Positions 48,426 through 59,157 of a stretch of DNA of 64,000 bases are shown here, in pieces. The position numbers and the translations under genes were made by a program. The stretch lies in the NCBI GenBank assembly GCA_009617715.1, contig VTFK01000211.1, positions 620,001 through 684,000 of the forward strand. The letters are read 5' to 3'. How positions within the stretch are numbered: the stretch's first letter is position 1; every line of letters starts with the position of its first letter. Under the pieces are notes generated by a model, which worked only from the letters and a program-made list of their open reading frames with translations, was not told the origin of the DNA and did no database searches. The stretch comes from Plectrocnemia conspersa. Lineage: Eukaryota; Arthropoda; Insecta; Trichoptera; Polycentropodidae.

Positions 48426-49890
48426 TTAACAAAATATTTTTGGAATAAATTAGAGACTTATTTCTACATTTTCTTTTAAAATGTATTATTTATATATTTT
48501 GCTGCATTAAATCTAGTTGTCAAATTACCTATAATACAATATATAATATAAAAACATTAAATGTGTATAATTCAGGTAGTTCTGTTGTTGATTTTTCGTT
48601 ATTTCTTTGCTTCTTCCTTAAGTATTCAATCTGAATTTTCAGATCGAATACCTAAATTTAATGCTACTAATTTACATTCGTTGAATTATTTTCTCTCATA
48701 TATAAAAAAATTTAAACGTTCAAAAACCAATAAAGTCAAACAATAATTTGCAAACAAATAATGTTTATTATGAAAATACTACCTAAAAAGTATGTGCTTT
48801 TGAAGGCAATGTTACGCTCCTTTTATTTCTTGTAGGTATAATATGTATAAAAAGGGATAAAAGAACTTATACCTGTAATACATCAGTATATAGGTACATC
48901 TCAAACAACTGTAGTTTAGTTCAGATTCATTATTTGAGGTCGGTTTTTACTTTTTTTGTAAATATATTCTTGCTATGATGTTTTCCAGAGTTGGTCCCCT
49001 CAAGGAGAACTGTCCCCAGGAATTTGTCAGGAATATAAAACTTATTTATACAACTTTTTGGGCTTTGAATTATAATAAATAACAGTTTTTCATAATGCGT
49101 TTTTATGTTTAAGTGTGACGCTTATTTACACATACTAAATTAAACATTTTTTTGCAAATATATAATAATAAATATGCCTGATTATATACATATATGCATA
49201 GTTATTAAATCGGTGAGTGGTGTGTAGTATAAAAAAGTGCTGGAACTCACAGATTGTTAATCTTTTATAAAAAAAATATAAACGTTCAGATATTAACGTA
49301 AATTTAGTTTATTGTGTTTAAGGCAAATGTAAATTCCAAAGTTTTTTCAAATCTTTTTAAAAAAATTCTTGGCGCTATTTATCTATGGCCAAATGTTGTC
49401 CTCAGAGTAATCACAGATCAATCTAACATACATTGAAGAATTGAAAAGGTGGTCCGTCAATTATGATGAACAAAAGTGAAATTGTCTTAGTTTTCAACAA
49501 AGCTCCTATTGGAGTGCAATTTGATTTATATGCGAAAACCTGCATTCACATTAACTTAAAGAAATAAGAATGGTATTCAGAGTCCAGTTTTTCTGTATAT
49601 CATTAGCTTAGTGTAAATAGTCTACTCGACTTTTGAGTGAAAATGACTTAACAATGTCATCTTATACCTTTAATCGGAATATACATGCTCAAAAATCTCC
49701 AATTAAACATTACAAACTTGAGCTCGTTTCATTTTCCTATTTATAAGTTGTCTATTATGTTTTTTGTTTCTCCTGTAAAGTTGTCAAATCTTAAGCTAGC
49801 AATTTTACACTTTAATCCATTGATTTGTCTTTTCGAAAATATGTTCAGGAATCCACGAATAATTTATATTTCATCAAGTTGCAGTTATTA
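48426..49890. other. AT-rich stretch, nothing recognised
   Basis: Several 60-80 codon AT-rich ORFs, none credible. No repeat was identified. Confidence 0.4.
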
Positions 49891-49894
49891 TGGT

Positions 49895-50760
49895 ATTAGC
49901 ACCTCAGGCCAATGTTTTTGATCAAGTACGCGAGACCAATTCGTCAACTCATCGTCTTTGCTATCAAGCAATTTTTTTTCGATTGCTTTCTTCCATTTTG
50001 TATAAAATGTACTTGGATCAATAGGAGGATTCTTTTTTGAATATTTTTATTGAAGTAAAACTCCACGAAAGCGAAGATCACGTACAGCAACAACAGCGTA
50101 TTTATAATAGGGCGCAAATTCTTGTCATCTTTATTCAAAACCTTGTAGTGGTATTTTTATTTTCTCATTTTAATAGTACAGATCCATGTTTGCAGTCCTA
50201 TATGTCCAAACTTAATTGCGAACATACTTGGAGAGCTGTTAAATAAAAGTTCTGTTTATGTGATTTTTCTTCATTGATCATTTTTATATCATATATTTTT
50301 AAAATAATACACAAAGGATTCAAAATTATTTCACACAGCTAAAATTGTACGTAAATTAGATGACACAATCGGGTACTTTAAAATTCTTCCATTTTTCGGT
50401 AGCTTAGTTCCAAGTAATTCTGCACACAAATGCAACTCTCTACTATTATTTGCCGAATATGACGTAAAGTTTATCAATAAATTATTTGAATCAATGTATT
50501 TCTAAAGTTTTCTTGACAGCATTACCTACTGCTTATTTAAATATATGATTAGCATAATGCCAAAACTATGATATAATAAAAAGAAAACTTTTTGACAACA
50601 ATTTTTTTACTCTACGTCAGCGCCGTCGCACGCTGGAAAATCAAATATATTTTGAGATATTGGATTAAGGAATCAAATATTTTTTCTGTCGTTTGTTTTT
50701 AAGTTCTACCAATTCCAGAAACAAATTTATCGATGAATTATTTTTAAGGTCGGTACGTTC
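49895..50760 (-). pseudogene. Unidentified coding fossil, probably transposon-derived
   Basis: On the minus strand around 50440-50310 a frame reads LHLCAELLGTKLPKNGRILK and YPIVSSNLRTILAV, a stop, then NNFESF. Further downstream, at 50012-49905, it reads DPSTFYTKWKKAIEKKLLDS, KDDELTNWSRVLDQKHWPEV. These are protein-like over 40-45 codons in AT-rich DNA, separated by frameshifts and by a 64-codon ORF (49944-50138 minus). I do not recognise the family; a transposase or its accessory protein is the likeliest origin. Confidence 0.4.
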
Positions 50761-51375
50761 TATGACAAAAAAGCACTGGTGATTATATATTTTTATCCCA
50801 GCTAATATAATTGTTTATATTAAAAAAACTACGAATGATATAAATGGTTTAAAAATATAGTATATTTATAATCAGTTCAAAGCTTTATCTGACTCTTTGG
50901 CAAAAAAATAATGCAAAATGCTATCAAAAAACTATTTGGAGCAATAAACTAACAACAATAATAAGTTTGAGCTTTATATGAATTCAATATGTAGCGTGTA
51001 TATAATTTTATTACAATTATTTTTGCGTATATTTTAAAGCAGAAGTATTCTAAAAATTATGATATCTACCGACGTTCTACGGGGATGCTTATATGGCGTT
51101 ATAATCATGTTGAAAATTAAAATAAGGATATTTTAAAACTAGTCAATTCCAAAATAAAATGCTTATGTAAAATTTTCTTGACTTTCCGAATATCCCTCGT
51201 ATGTCTACTGTACTACGCATTGCGATAGTAGCTAAATTAAACGATGAGTTTTGCGCTACTTTTAAAAGCGATTTTACAAACGAGTCCATAACGCTTCGAC
51301 TCAATTGTATATTACGATGCTTTTATCGCATATTCGAGCTACTTTTAATTGCACAAAAGAAAATCGTGAGTGTTA
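50761..51375. other. AT-rich stretch, nothing recognised
   Basis: No supportable feature. The 60-codon ORF at 51201-51383 is unremarkable. Confidence 0.4.
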
Positions 51376-51379
51376 AAGG

Positions 51380-51905
51380 TTAAACAGGCATATTTACGCA
51401 CGCTCGGTTCCGAAACTGGTATAGGTAATATAAACGCGTTCAAAGGCACAGCGCCGAAACATCGAAGAACCGTACGATTTACACACACAATTTGTGAATC
51501 TGTGGTTTAGGAAAGAGTGGGTCGCCGACGGCCAGGTGAAAGGTAGAGTCGGCCAGGTAACTGGCTGTCCCGAACCGCACGGACGGTTTCCGTCTCGTTT
51601 CTATTCTCTAAATATCACAGGTAATGCTCCATCGGTTCCGTTCCACAATCCGATCGTTCGTTATTCGTTGTTGTGGCGTTGCATGGGTACGAATGTTAAA
51701 AACCAGTCTGGCCGTAGGTAGATCGCGTATTGTGTGTGTATATATATATAGGTGTGTTTATACCGGAGACTGTTCTATAAAACAAGACCGAAAGCCAAGA
51801 CCGTCCTTCAGATTGATACGGAAATGTGCGATGCGAATCTTGAGAAAAGGCATGCCGCGTGTCTGTGTCAAAAAAGTAGACAGACGTATTACGGCAAAGA
51901 TGAAG
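51380..51905. other. GC-richer non-coding island, candidate regulatory element
   Basis: Balanced composition with CpG words (CAGCGCCGAAACATCG, GGGTCGCCGACGGCCAGG). Direct repeats GGCCAGGT.A occur at 51530 and 51552. Five overlapping ORFs on both strands (up to 120 codons) share the same DNA and none shows a domain, so the open frames are a composition effect. Confidence 0.3.
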
Positions 51906-54095
51906 AGGAAAAAAAACTATATTTATGTATTGTGCCACCTACAGTCATTTTGTGTAACATTAGCCCACTTCGTATATTTTTTATAAATACCACGCGTATG
52001 ATGAGTAATACAAAAAAAAAATATTATATTATATTCATATTTCATAGAACTTCGAATTTTTGATGAAAAATTATATTTAATAGTTAACAAGCAATTAAAA
52101 AGCTTTTCTAGAACTAGACTTCGTTTACCAGTAGATTCCATAAATGTTTTAATAAATCCCATGAATCCATTTATTTTGCTTTGGTAGCATTCGTAATCGA
52201 AATAATGGTATTTTTCATTACTTGAATTAAATATTCGGTGTCCGAAGTTTTTTTAGCCATAACTTTTTATTATTTTTTTTATTATTAATTCAATATCAAT
52301 ATCGTTTATAATATTAATTGCATATGCCATAACAATATATTTATAACTATATAACTGAATAGAATCGAAAATTGTTTTTGGAACCGGAATATAAGATGAA
52401 ACTAATGTGTTTTTTTATCAAGTTATATCTAAGAAAAATTTAATTTTAGTCAATATATTATATATAAATTCTTCAGTCAAGATTAAATTTTTTCATGAAA
52501 CCAAAGTAAAATTGTAAAAATGGCAAAGAAAAGTTTTAGAACAACAATTGTTTCGTCTTTTGTCCGTGATCGTGAAAGGGTTCATCGTCCCAATATATAA
52601 TTGACAACAAAATTGTGTTTCTACTATGATTCAAAGAATTAACAGAAACTTTATGAAGTGCCGACTATTGTCAACTCTCGCGGATTATAAAATTGTAAGC
52701 ATCATAACATTTTAAATGGAAATTTATAATATTCTATTTATGAACCATTTAATTGTACTCTTTTCATTTTTGCGAAAGTAAAAAAATAATATTTTTTGTT
52801 ACTTCTAAAATGATACTAAATATTAATTAACAAATAATTTATAATCAAATCCCAAGTTACAAGCAAAAGCTCGCAGAATTGTAAGCCACTGTTGAACCCT
52901 TGATCCATTGTTAAATTAATCCAGCAAACAAATATTCGCAATTTATTTTTTTTTGCTAACCGGCAACTGCTCGAGAATGCCAAACGAAAGATGTTTGTTT
53001 ATCGAAATATTCGGAAAATTTTGTTTTTTTAAAAAATTGGGAAAATTTTGTTTTTTGAAAAATTGTGTGATATTTTTTTGTGAAGAAATTAAATATTATA
53101 TTGAAATTCAAATGATCGGGTATCCGTAGATGTACCGCTGCAGCCAAATTACTCTTTTTAATTATTTTGTAAAATTATGCTTCTAATCTTTAAGTTATTT
53201 ATAACAAGCGTGGCCATAACAAGTAGCCGACAAACAAAAGGATTTAAAAAAAACAATGTAAATGCCGAAATTCCATAAATTACTCATATTTCTGTGTTAA
53301 TATTGTGCCGCTCTAGACGATCATAATGGCTTGTCTTTTTAAAATCAATTCTAAAAATGTTTATTTTAATCCTGACAATATTTTTTTTGCAGAAGGTATA
53401 ACCATAATTAAACTTTTTTTTAATTATTTTTAAAAGTAAAATTCGTTTTATTGCTTTTTTCAATCTAAAATTATGTCTCTATGAACCTGTATTCATTATT
53501 TAAACCGTATTTTTCGATTTTTCATATCTTTGCGAATATTGTATTGTACAACATATTTACTTACTTATTATTTTAAACGGTATTACGTCTTTTACAAAAA
53601 ATAAATGGAAAAAACTTATATTTGTATAATGTAATCACGTGTTTATATATTTGAGAATATGTAATAAAGTAAAAAATAAAATGAAAATAGGTAAAAAAAA
53701 AATATAATAAATATTAAAACCGCATGAAATACGATGAAATATTATTTTATTTAAAGATAATAGTATATCAAACAAATCTGCAATATTTATTTTTTATATA
53801 AATATCTGAAATTTGTGAATAATTAGTTCCCAAACTGAGTAATCTAGATATAGAAGAATTTAAATAATATGCTATAACTTGTAAAAATAATGTATTTTCG
53901 CAATTACTTTTACATGTAACTTTTGCGTCAAATTGTAGTCTTTTTGTTTCAATGTACGTGTATTTTTTTATGATAGTGGGATATTCGTGGAAAATAATGC
54001 TTCTTTCTTTCCAAATCTCCTCAGTGTCCAAACTGATTCCAAAATTGACAAAAAATATTACAATTATGTATATACATATAATATATATAAAAGAT
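51906..54095. other. AT-rich stretch, nothing recognised
   Basis: Over 2 kb of AT-rich DNA. A short local repeat of GGAAAATTTTGTTTTTT occurs at 53013-53057. Nothing else is supportable. Confidence 0.5.
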
Positions 54096-54129
54096 AGATT
54101 ATGAAAATTTTGTCCATTATTATTATTAT

Positions 54130-54800
54130 TTGGCTATTCCCTTCATCATTCAAACTGATGGCTCATATAGATAATCGCTTTATAAACGCTGCGTTGAAAA
54201 AAAGAACGAGCCGTCCGTCAACCAGACGACGGATTTTCTGCGAACGCTTTTCACAAACTTTCGTCTCGGGAGACGATATTTTCGGACCATTTTTTATTGT
54301 CACGTTACGTTTGGCCAAGTTTAGCGCCAACTTTAGAAATTATACCTCAGCCATAAGCAATTTATTCGCGTCGCAGTGCCACCTCGGCGTATAATTAATA
54401 TCCCGGTTTGGGACCCGAAAGCCCGAAGGGAACCGAACGCATTGGTCGATATCGAGACCGAATACCGCATCATACGTATATGTATGCACATATATAAATC
54501 CGAACTCGTTTTCTCGCTTTGTGACCTCTAATTTTTGAGTGAAAGTACGGCGGAAATTTATTATCGGCGTGAGATTTCCGCGACGGCGTTAAAACTCGAA
54601 CGGTGATCTTTTTTTTCTCTCTGGCATATTCGGCCACATCCTGAAGCGGTTTCTTTATCGAGATTCGTTTTAATGGGGCCTTTATTATAGGGCTATGTTG
54701 ATGGCATCTTCCGTGACACTAACGACCTCATTGAGATATCGGCTATCTGTGTTTCCTGCGATTGACACGTAGATTCACGCGTATATAGTTGTAAAAGCAT
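54130..54800. other. CpG-containing non-coding island, candidate enhancer
   Basis: Strong composition rise at 54180-54480 with short stem-forming words (CCGTC...GACGG; CGTCTCGGGAGACG), Hox-like TTTTTTATTGTCACG and CAGCCATAAGCAATTTATTC. The 97-codon ORF (54101-54394) has a hydrophobic start but no recognisable domain. Most likely regulatory DNA; a small secreted protein cannot be excluded. Confidence 0.35.
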
Positions 54801-55485
54801 AATATAAATTGTCCAAAATTAAAGTTAAGTGTCGGGTGGGTATGTTGTGTAAATTATTTGTTAAAGAACAAATAATCATTGCTGCATATAATATATGCAT
54901 AATTTTATTTTGTTTGTAAATATAAACATTTACAGTAAGAAATACATTTTATTGAATTTCGTAAATAAATAAGACACATTGCAAATTATGGATGTTATGA
55001 ACTAGGCGCCAAGAATTTGATGTCATATTTTAACGTAGGTTTATAAAAAAAAACGATAATCACGTTTTACGCGTTGTTTTTGTCTGCTGACTTTTGAAGG
55101 TGAAAAATAATAAAATTAATCTGTGGAATTAAAATTATTTTTCTAGTAATTGCAATATTTTGCTGTGTGTATAACAAGATTATTCTACTCTATATGTTTT
55201 GCTAGAAACAAGATTATTAATTTTTTTTAAGTCTACGTTTAATTGTAACATTGTCTTTTAGCAGAGAACTTGCCATTATGTTAAGATGAGTTTTTAATCT
55301 GTTCAAATATTGTTCACTAATCTTTTTTATTGTTTATTTTACACTGACAAAGTTGCAGTCACTTAATATATAGGCCCAAATCAAGGATTACCAGTCATTA
55401 ACTTGAGAATTTTTTACTGGAGGTCACACCCCAAATCTGACCTACGTAAGATCACGCTAGTTTTATAATAGTTTGTAATATATTA
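54801..55485. other. AT-rich stretch, nothing recognised
   Basis: No supportable feature. Confidence 0.45.
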
Positions 55486-55489
55486 TCAT

Positions 55490-56345
55490 TTAGTTTACCA
55501 CCGATCTGCCTGAATTTGTTCCTGTGACTCAGTGCCGTCTTCGAAGTTGAAGTCCCAAATGTTTTCTTTTGTTCCAAATAAAGTCAATCTTATGTCGAGA
55601 TGAATTCAAGATATTTGGGTCAGTATCAGACGCCATTATTGTAGTGTTGTCAGCAATTGTAGCAACTCTTGAAGTTCGTTTATAACAAATACAAGTCCAA
55701 GAACGCTGCCCTGAGGCACGCCCGATTATATTTGGTACAGCTTTATGTTTACTCTTTCATTCTTAATTTGAAAGTGTCTTATCTTTCGGGTAGGATTTTG
55801 TGGAAGCAGTCTGTTTATTTTGTAGAATAGTCCATTGTGCCACATTTTATTAAAAGCCTGAGTTATATATAAAAATACAGTTGAGCAGTATTTTTTATTT
55901 TCAAAGTCTTCATTGGTATATTTTGCCAACCTATGCACTTGCTCTATTATTGAGTGTTTATTTCTAAAGCCAAATTGATGACTTGATGAACGACTACTGG
56001 TTTGATTATTTTTTTAATATTTTTTGACGTAACTAGTAGGATGCTTATCGGTCTGTAAGAGACAATATCGTTTGGTTCTTTTCTTGGTTTCAGTACAATT
56101 ATAATTTGAGCAACCTTCCATTAGATTGGAAAGTAGTTTAATCTAATTACTGCGTTGAATAGGATGGTCATTAATCTGATGACTTTCACCGGCAATTATT
56201 TATTGACTTTGCCACTAATTTGATCATATCCCGGTGTCTTTTTGGCATTTAAATAATTTTCCATCTGAAGAGGTGCATTTAAAAAAACATAATTTTCGTT
56301 GTCACTCTTCTGATCATTTTCACAAGTGTCTTCCTTGGAAAATGA
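55490..56345 (-). pseudogene. Jockey-like non-LTR reverse transcriptase fragment, inactivated
   Basis: Read on the minus strand, the classical block order is present in shifting frames. It starts with KTPGYDQISG (near 56245). Next come FNAVIRLNYFP (near 56150), WKVAQIIIVLKPRKEPNDI and SYRPIS (near 56120-56040), and FGFRNKHSIIEQVHRLAKYT (near 55975-55915). Then AFNKMWHNGLFYKINRLLP (motif A region, within the 55726-55938 ORF) and VPQGSVLG (near 55720), and finally ADNTTIMASDTDP (catalytic motif C region, FADDT in living elements, near 55655-55620). The second catalytic Asp is replaced by Asn in ADNT, and stops and frameshifts are frequent, so it is dead. It belongs to a Jockey-clade lineage different in detail from 3005-3840. 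No endonuclease domain is visible upstream. Confidence 0.85.
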
Positions 56346-56399
56346 TTTAAATATATTAAGTAAGTGATATAGAAAAAAATATAATCGCGTAAATTAATA

Positions 56400-56700
56400 A
56401 TGTTCACACAAACGCAAACATAATTGACCCAAAAGTTGTTAAGGCGTCGAATTTTCTCGTTCCTCCTTAACCGTCACTCAAAATATTTCGCGCTGAATTC
56501 AATTCAATTTTTGTCAGATGCGAAAACTTTTATGCTTCCGACGACCGAATTATTATTACGGCGCGTCGCCAACGTGTGATTGATGAAGGTCTCCGAGAGG
56601 AAAACCAATTAAGATTATGGACGAACCTTTAGAAGGGTTTTGTGAAGTGTTGAGGGCCTATATGCATATTCATCGATAATAGTAAATTATCTTGAGACCC
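56400..56700. other. GC-richer non-coding island, candidate regulatory element
   Basis: Balanced sequence with TTATTATTACGGCGCGTCGC and CAACGTGTGATTGATG. No ORF of interest. Confidence 0.3.
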
Positions 56701-57565
56701 GTCTGCAATCTCCCACTATAATCCTACATATAGTATAAATCTAATTTTGGAACTATTTGTCATTCATAACAATATAATTTAACCATGACCTATTTTGTAA
56801 ACTAAAATGAACTGTAATTATATATTGTTATTTTATTTTATATATACTCCTATAACTCAATTATATTGCTAACCACAATAGCGTTATGAATTTGTGTTAT
56901 CGCCATTATACTATAAAAACATCTAACAGTTAAAAAATAACTATAATAGTATGTAATAGAATTCGATCTTAGTTGTAAACTTGTAACGAATATTTTTTTA
57001 CGATTACGAAGCTCATAGTCACATTTTTTTTAAAAGCAGTTATATTTTATAGAGTTACATATTATTAAAGACTCCGGTAAAACCATAAATCGTGGAAATA
57101 ACAGTTTAATTAACGTTAACTTAAATTAATTTGCACACACCATAAATCTTGCGTCTCTTAAAACCCAACAGGAGGCGCGAATAAGTGTAGCCCTGTATCG
57201 TGATTTATCTTGTAATTACTTATATAATTTTAACATTCAGTTTTACCTGTATTTTATAGTGGTATAATAACTGTATCTAGCGTAGCATATGCTATCAGCA
57301 ATATATGTTAAAGGTTGCTTGTTTGTCTGCAATAATTGTATTTATATTAAAATACAGGTATTTTCAAATGGCACAAGATGCAATGCTTACAATGATTATT
57401 GATTGTTTATTTATCATTTTTTTATTTTGAATGATAGTGATTAAACTATGTGATTTCTACTACATATAAATAGTTGAACAAATCAGTCAGATCAATAAGA
57501 TCGTTAACACCTAATCGGTTCGTGTGTATATATGCATGTACATACATATCATTAATTAACATCTC
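56701..57565. other. AT-rich stretch, nothing recognised
   Basis: No supportable feature. Confidence 0.45.
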
Positions 57566-57569
57566 TATT

Positions 57570-57915
57570 ACATGTCGATGTTATCGGAAACAATAACGAG
57601 CGCCTTTATTGTTGCGCCTTGGGCCCGGGAAGCAAATGCCCCAGGCGCAAACTTTTAACGGCCCCCGCTAAATCATCCCGCGGGCCAAATTAATTCTCTA
57701 CATAAAATCTTAATGTACGCGACACTCTTTAATGCGGGGCTCCCCGACATCAAAATTAATTATCCACCTGAACCAAAAGCCATTAAAAACTGTAATGCTA
57801 TAAACTTATTTAACAGCAGCCGGTCGGCCCGTAACGGGCACGCGACTCCCTTAAATTTAAAGCGAAACTTTCGCACTCTGCGCTAAATTCGCTATAAGAA
57901 AAATCTAATATCGTT
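57570..57915. other. GC-rich non-coding island with homeodomain-like core sites; candidate enhancer
   Basis: No ORF covers it, yet it is one of the most complex stretches in the window. TAATT-type words recur (CCAAATTAATTC, CAAAATTAATTATCC, GCCATTAAAAAC, CTTTAATGCGGGG), embedded in GC-rich spacers. A stem TTGCGCCTTGGGC (57612-57624) pairs with GCCCCAGGCGCAA (57638-57650) at 12 of 13 positions. The combination of AT-rich homeodomain-like cores and CpG spacers without coding capacity is typical of insect developmental enhancers; this is inference. Confidence 0.45.
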
Positions 57916-58246
57916 ACTAAGCTGTCGGATTGCCTGATAAATTTGTGCGTACATATCCTTACAATTTATTCTCTTACTTTGAATTTTATCACCAGGTTTC
58001 TATTAGGAAGTGTGCTAGGTTGATTAAAGAAATCAAACCTTAAAAGTGTGCTTTCAAATTAAAGTAAAAGTGATACATTTATATTTCATATAATCTTTAT
58101 GAATTTCCTATTTCAGTTGTAAACTTACTGGAATTATGTATATGCATCCTTCCTTAAAAAATATATAAAAATACTGTTTCTCTTTACATAATAAAGGGAT
58201 ACATCCGGACATTTGGCCTCTTATCTTGATTTTTAATTTTTCCGAA
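57916..58246. other. AT-rich stretch, nothing recognised
   Basis: No supportable feature. Confidence 0.4.
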
Positions 58247-59157
58247 CCCGGGCCCTGGAAAAACAATGAAACCGGGTTTCATATAATATTAGTTACGAGT
58301 TACCCTTTCTATGCTACAAATAAATATAAAAATTAGCCACCGTTGTGACATATTTTCTGGAATCATTTTTTATGCGAAATATTTATTTAGACATTAAAAA
58401 TTATTAAAATATCTACTCATAATATTTATCTGATAATTAGTCGTGTTTTCTTTGCTGCTCAGTGTTGCCATAAAATGAACTTCCAGTCTATGTCAAAAGC
58501 AATAAAATCGTGCCATCGCGGTGAAAACGCTCGATTATCAAGCGTTTATGTTAAGACTTTTTATAACAATATTACGAGTGAGAATCAAATAAAGCACATC
58601 TAAACCAAATTTTGCCCAATAGGAGAGCGCAAAAAAACAATTATGACATCTCAGAAGTCAAAAATCCACGTCAAAAGCAATAAAATCGTACCGCCGCAGT
58701 GGAAACGCTCGTTACCGAGCGTTCCCACTTCGATGGCGCTGACACGATTTTATTGTTTTTGTCGTGAATTATTGCCTTCTGAGAAGTGATAATTGTTTTT
58801 TGCGCTCTCCTATTGCCCAAAATTCGGTTTAAATATACTTTTATCAGTCCTCTTATATCAGAAGTCCATAGTAATATCGGTAAGGATAGCTAACATATTT
58901 TTAAAACAGTGTATTATCGAAATGCAGACTGTGGAGCATTATGTGAGATTCGGTGTCTGTCTGTACTTATTCTTCCGCTTATTTTCTCCTGAGAGTTGGC
59001 TTAATTGGATTTTAGACTTACTTAATGAAAGTTCTAAAACTAATTATAGTTTTATAACTTTCTTCAGATTAGGTTTGTGACGTTTCGCAACTGTCAAATT
59101 GAGTTTCATTGACATTTAAGAGCAGCATAATAACGCCCATCAGTTAAATTGTATCTC
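58247..59157 (+). mobile_element. Foldback repeat family, copy 4
   Basis: Starts CCCGGGCCCTGGAAAAACAA and follows the block order of copy 3, including GCTCAGTGTTGCCAT, GTCAAAAGCAATAAAATCGT, the AACGCTCGATTATCAAGCGT hairpin, the large palindrome (58601-58831) and the 3' blocks GTCTGTCTGTACTTATTC and GCAACTGTCAAATTGAG. Its palindrome keeps an extra inner stem (AACGCTCGTTACCGAGCGTT) that is missing from copy 3. The 95-codon ORF at 58793-59080 lies inside the repeat and is not a gene. Confidence 0.88.
58601..58831. repeat. Internal palindrome of foldback copy 4
   Basis: Arms of about 100 bases surround a nested inner stem. Outer words are TAAACC.AATTTTG and CAAAATTCGGTTTA. It would fold into one long hairpin in single-stranded DNA or RNA. 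Confidence 0.85.

Noticed and set aside
51494..51986. Five overlapping ORFs up to 120 codons
   Set aside because: Mutually overlapping on both strands without any domain; most likely a non-coding GC-richer island.
58793..59080. 95-codon ORF
   Set aside because: Lies entirely in the foldback repeat; copies 1-3 do not keep the frame.
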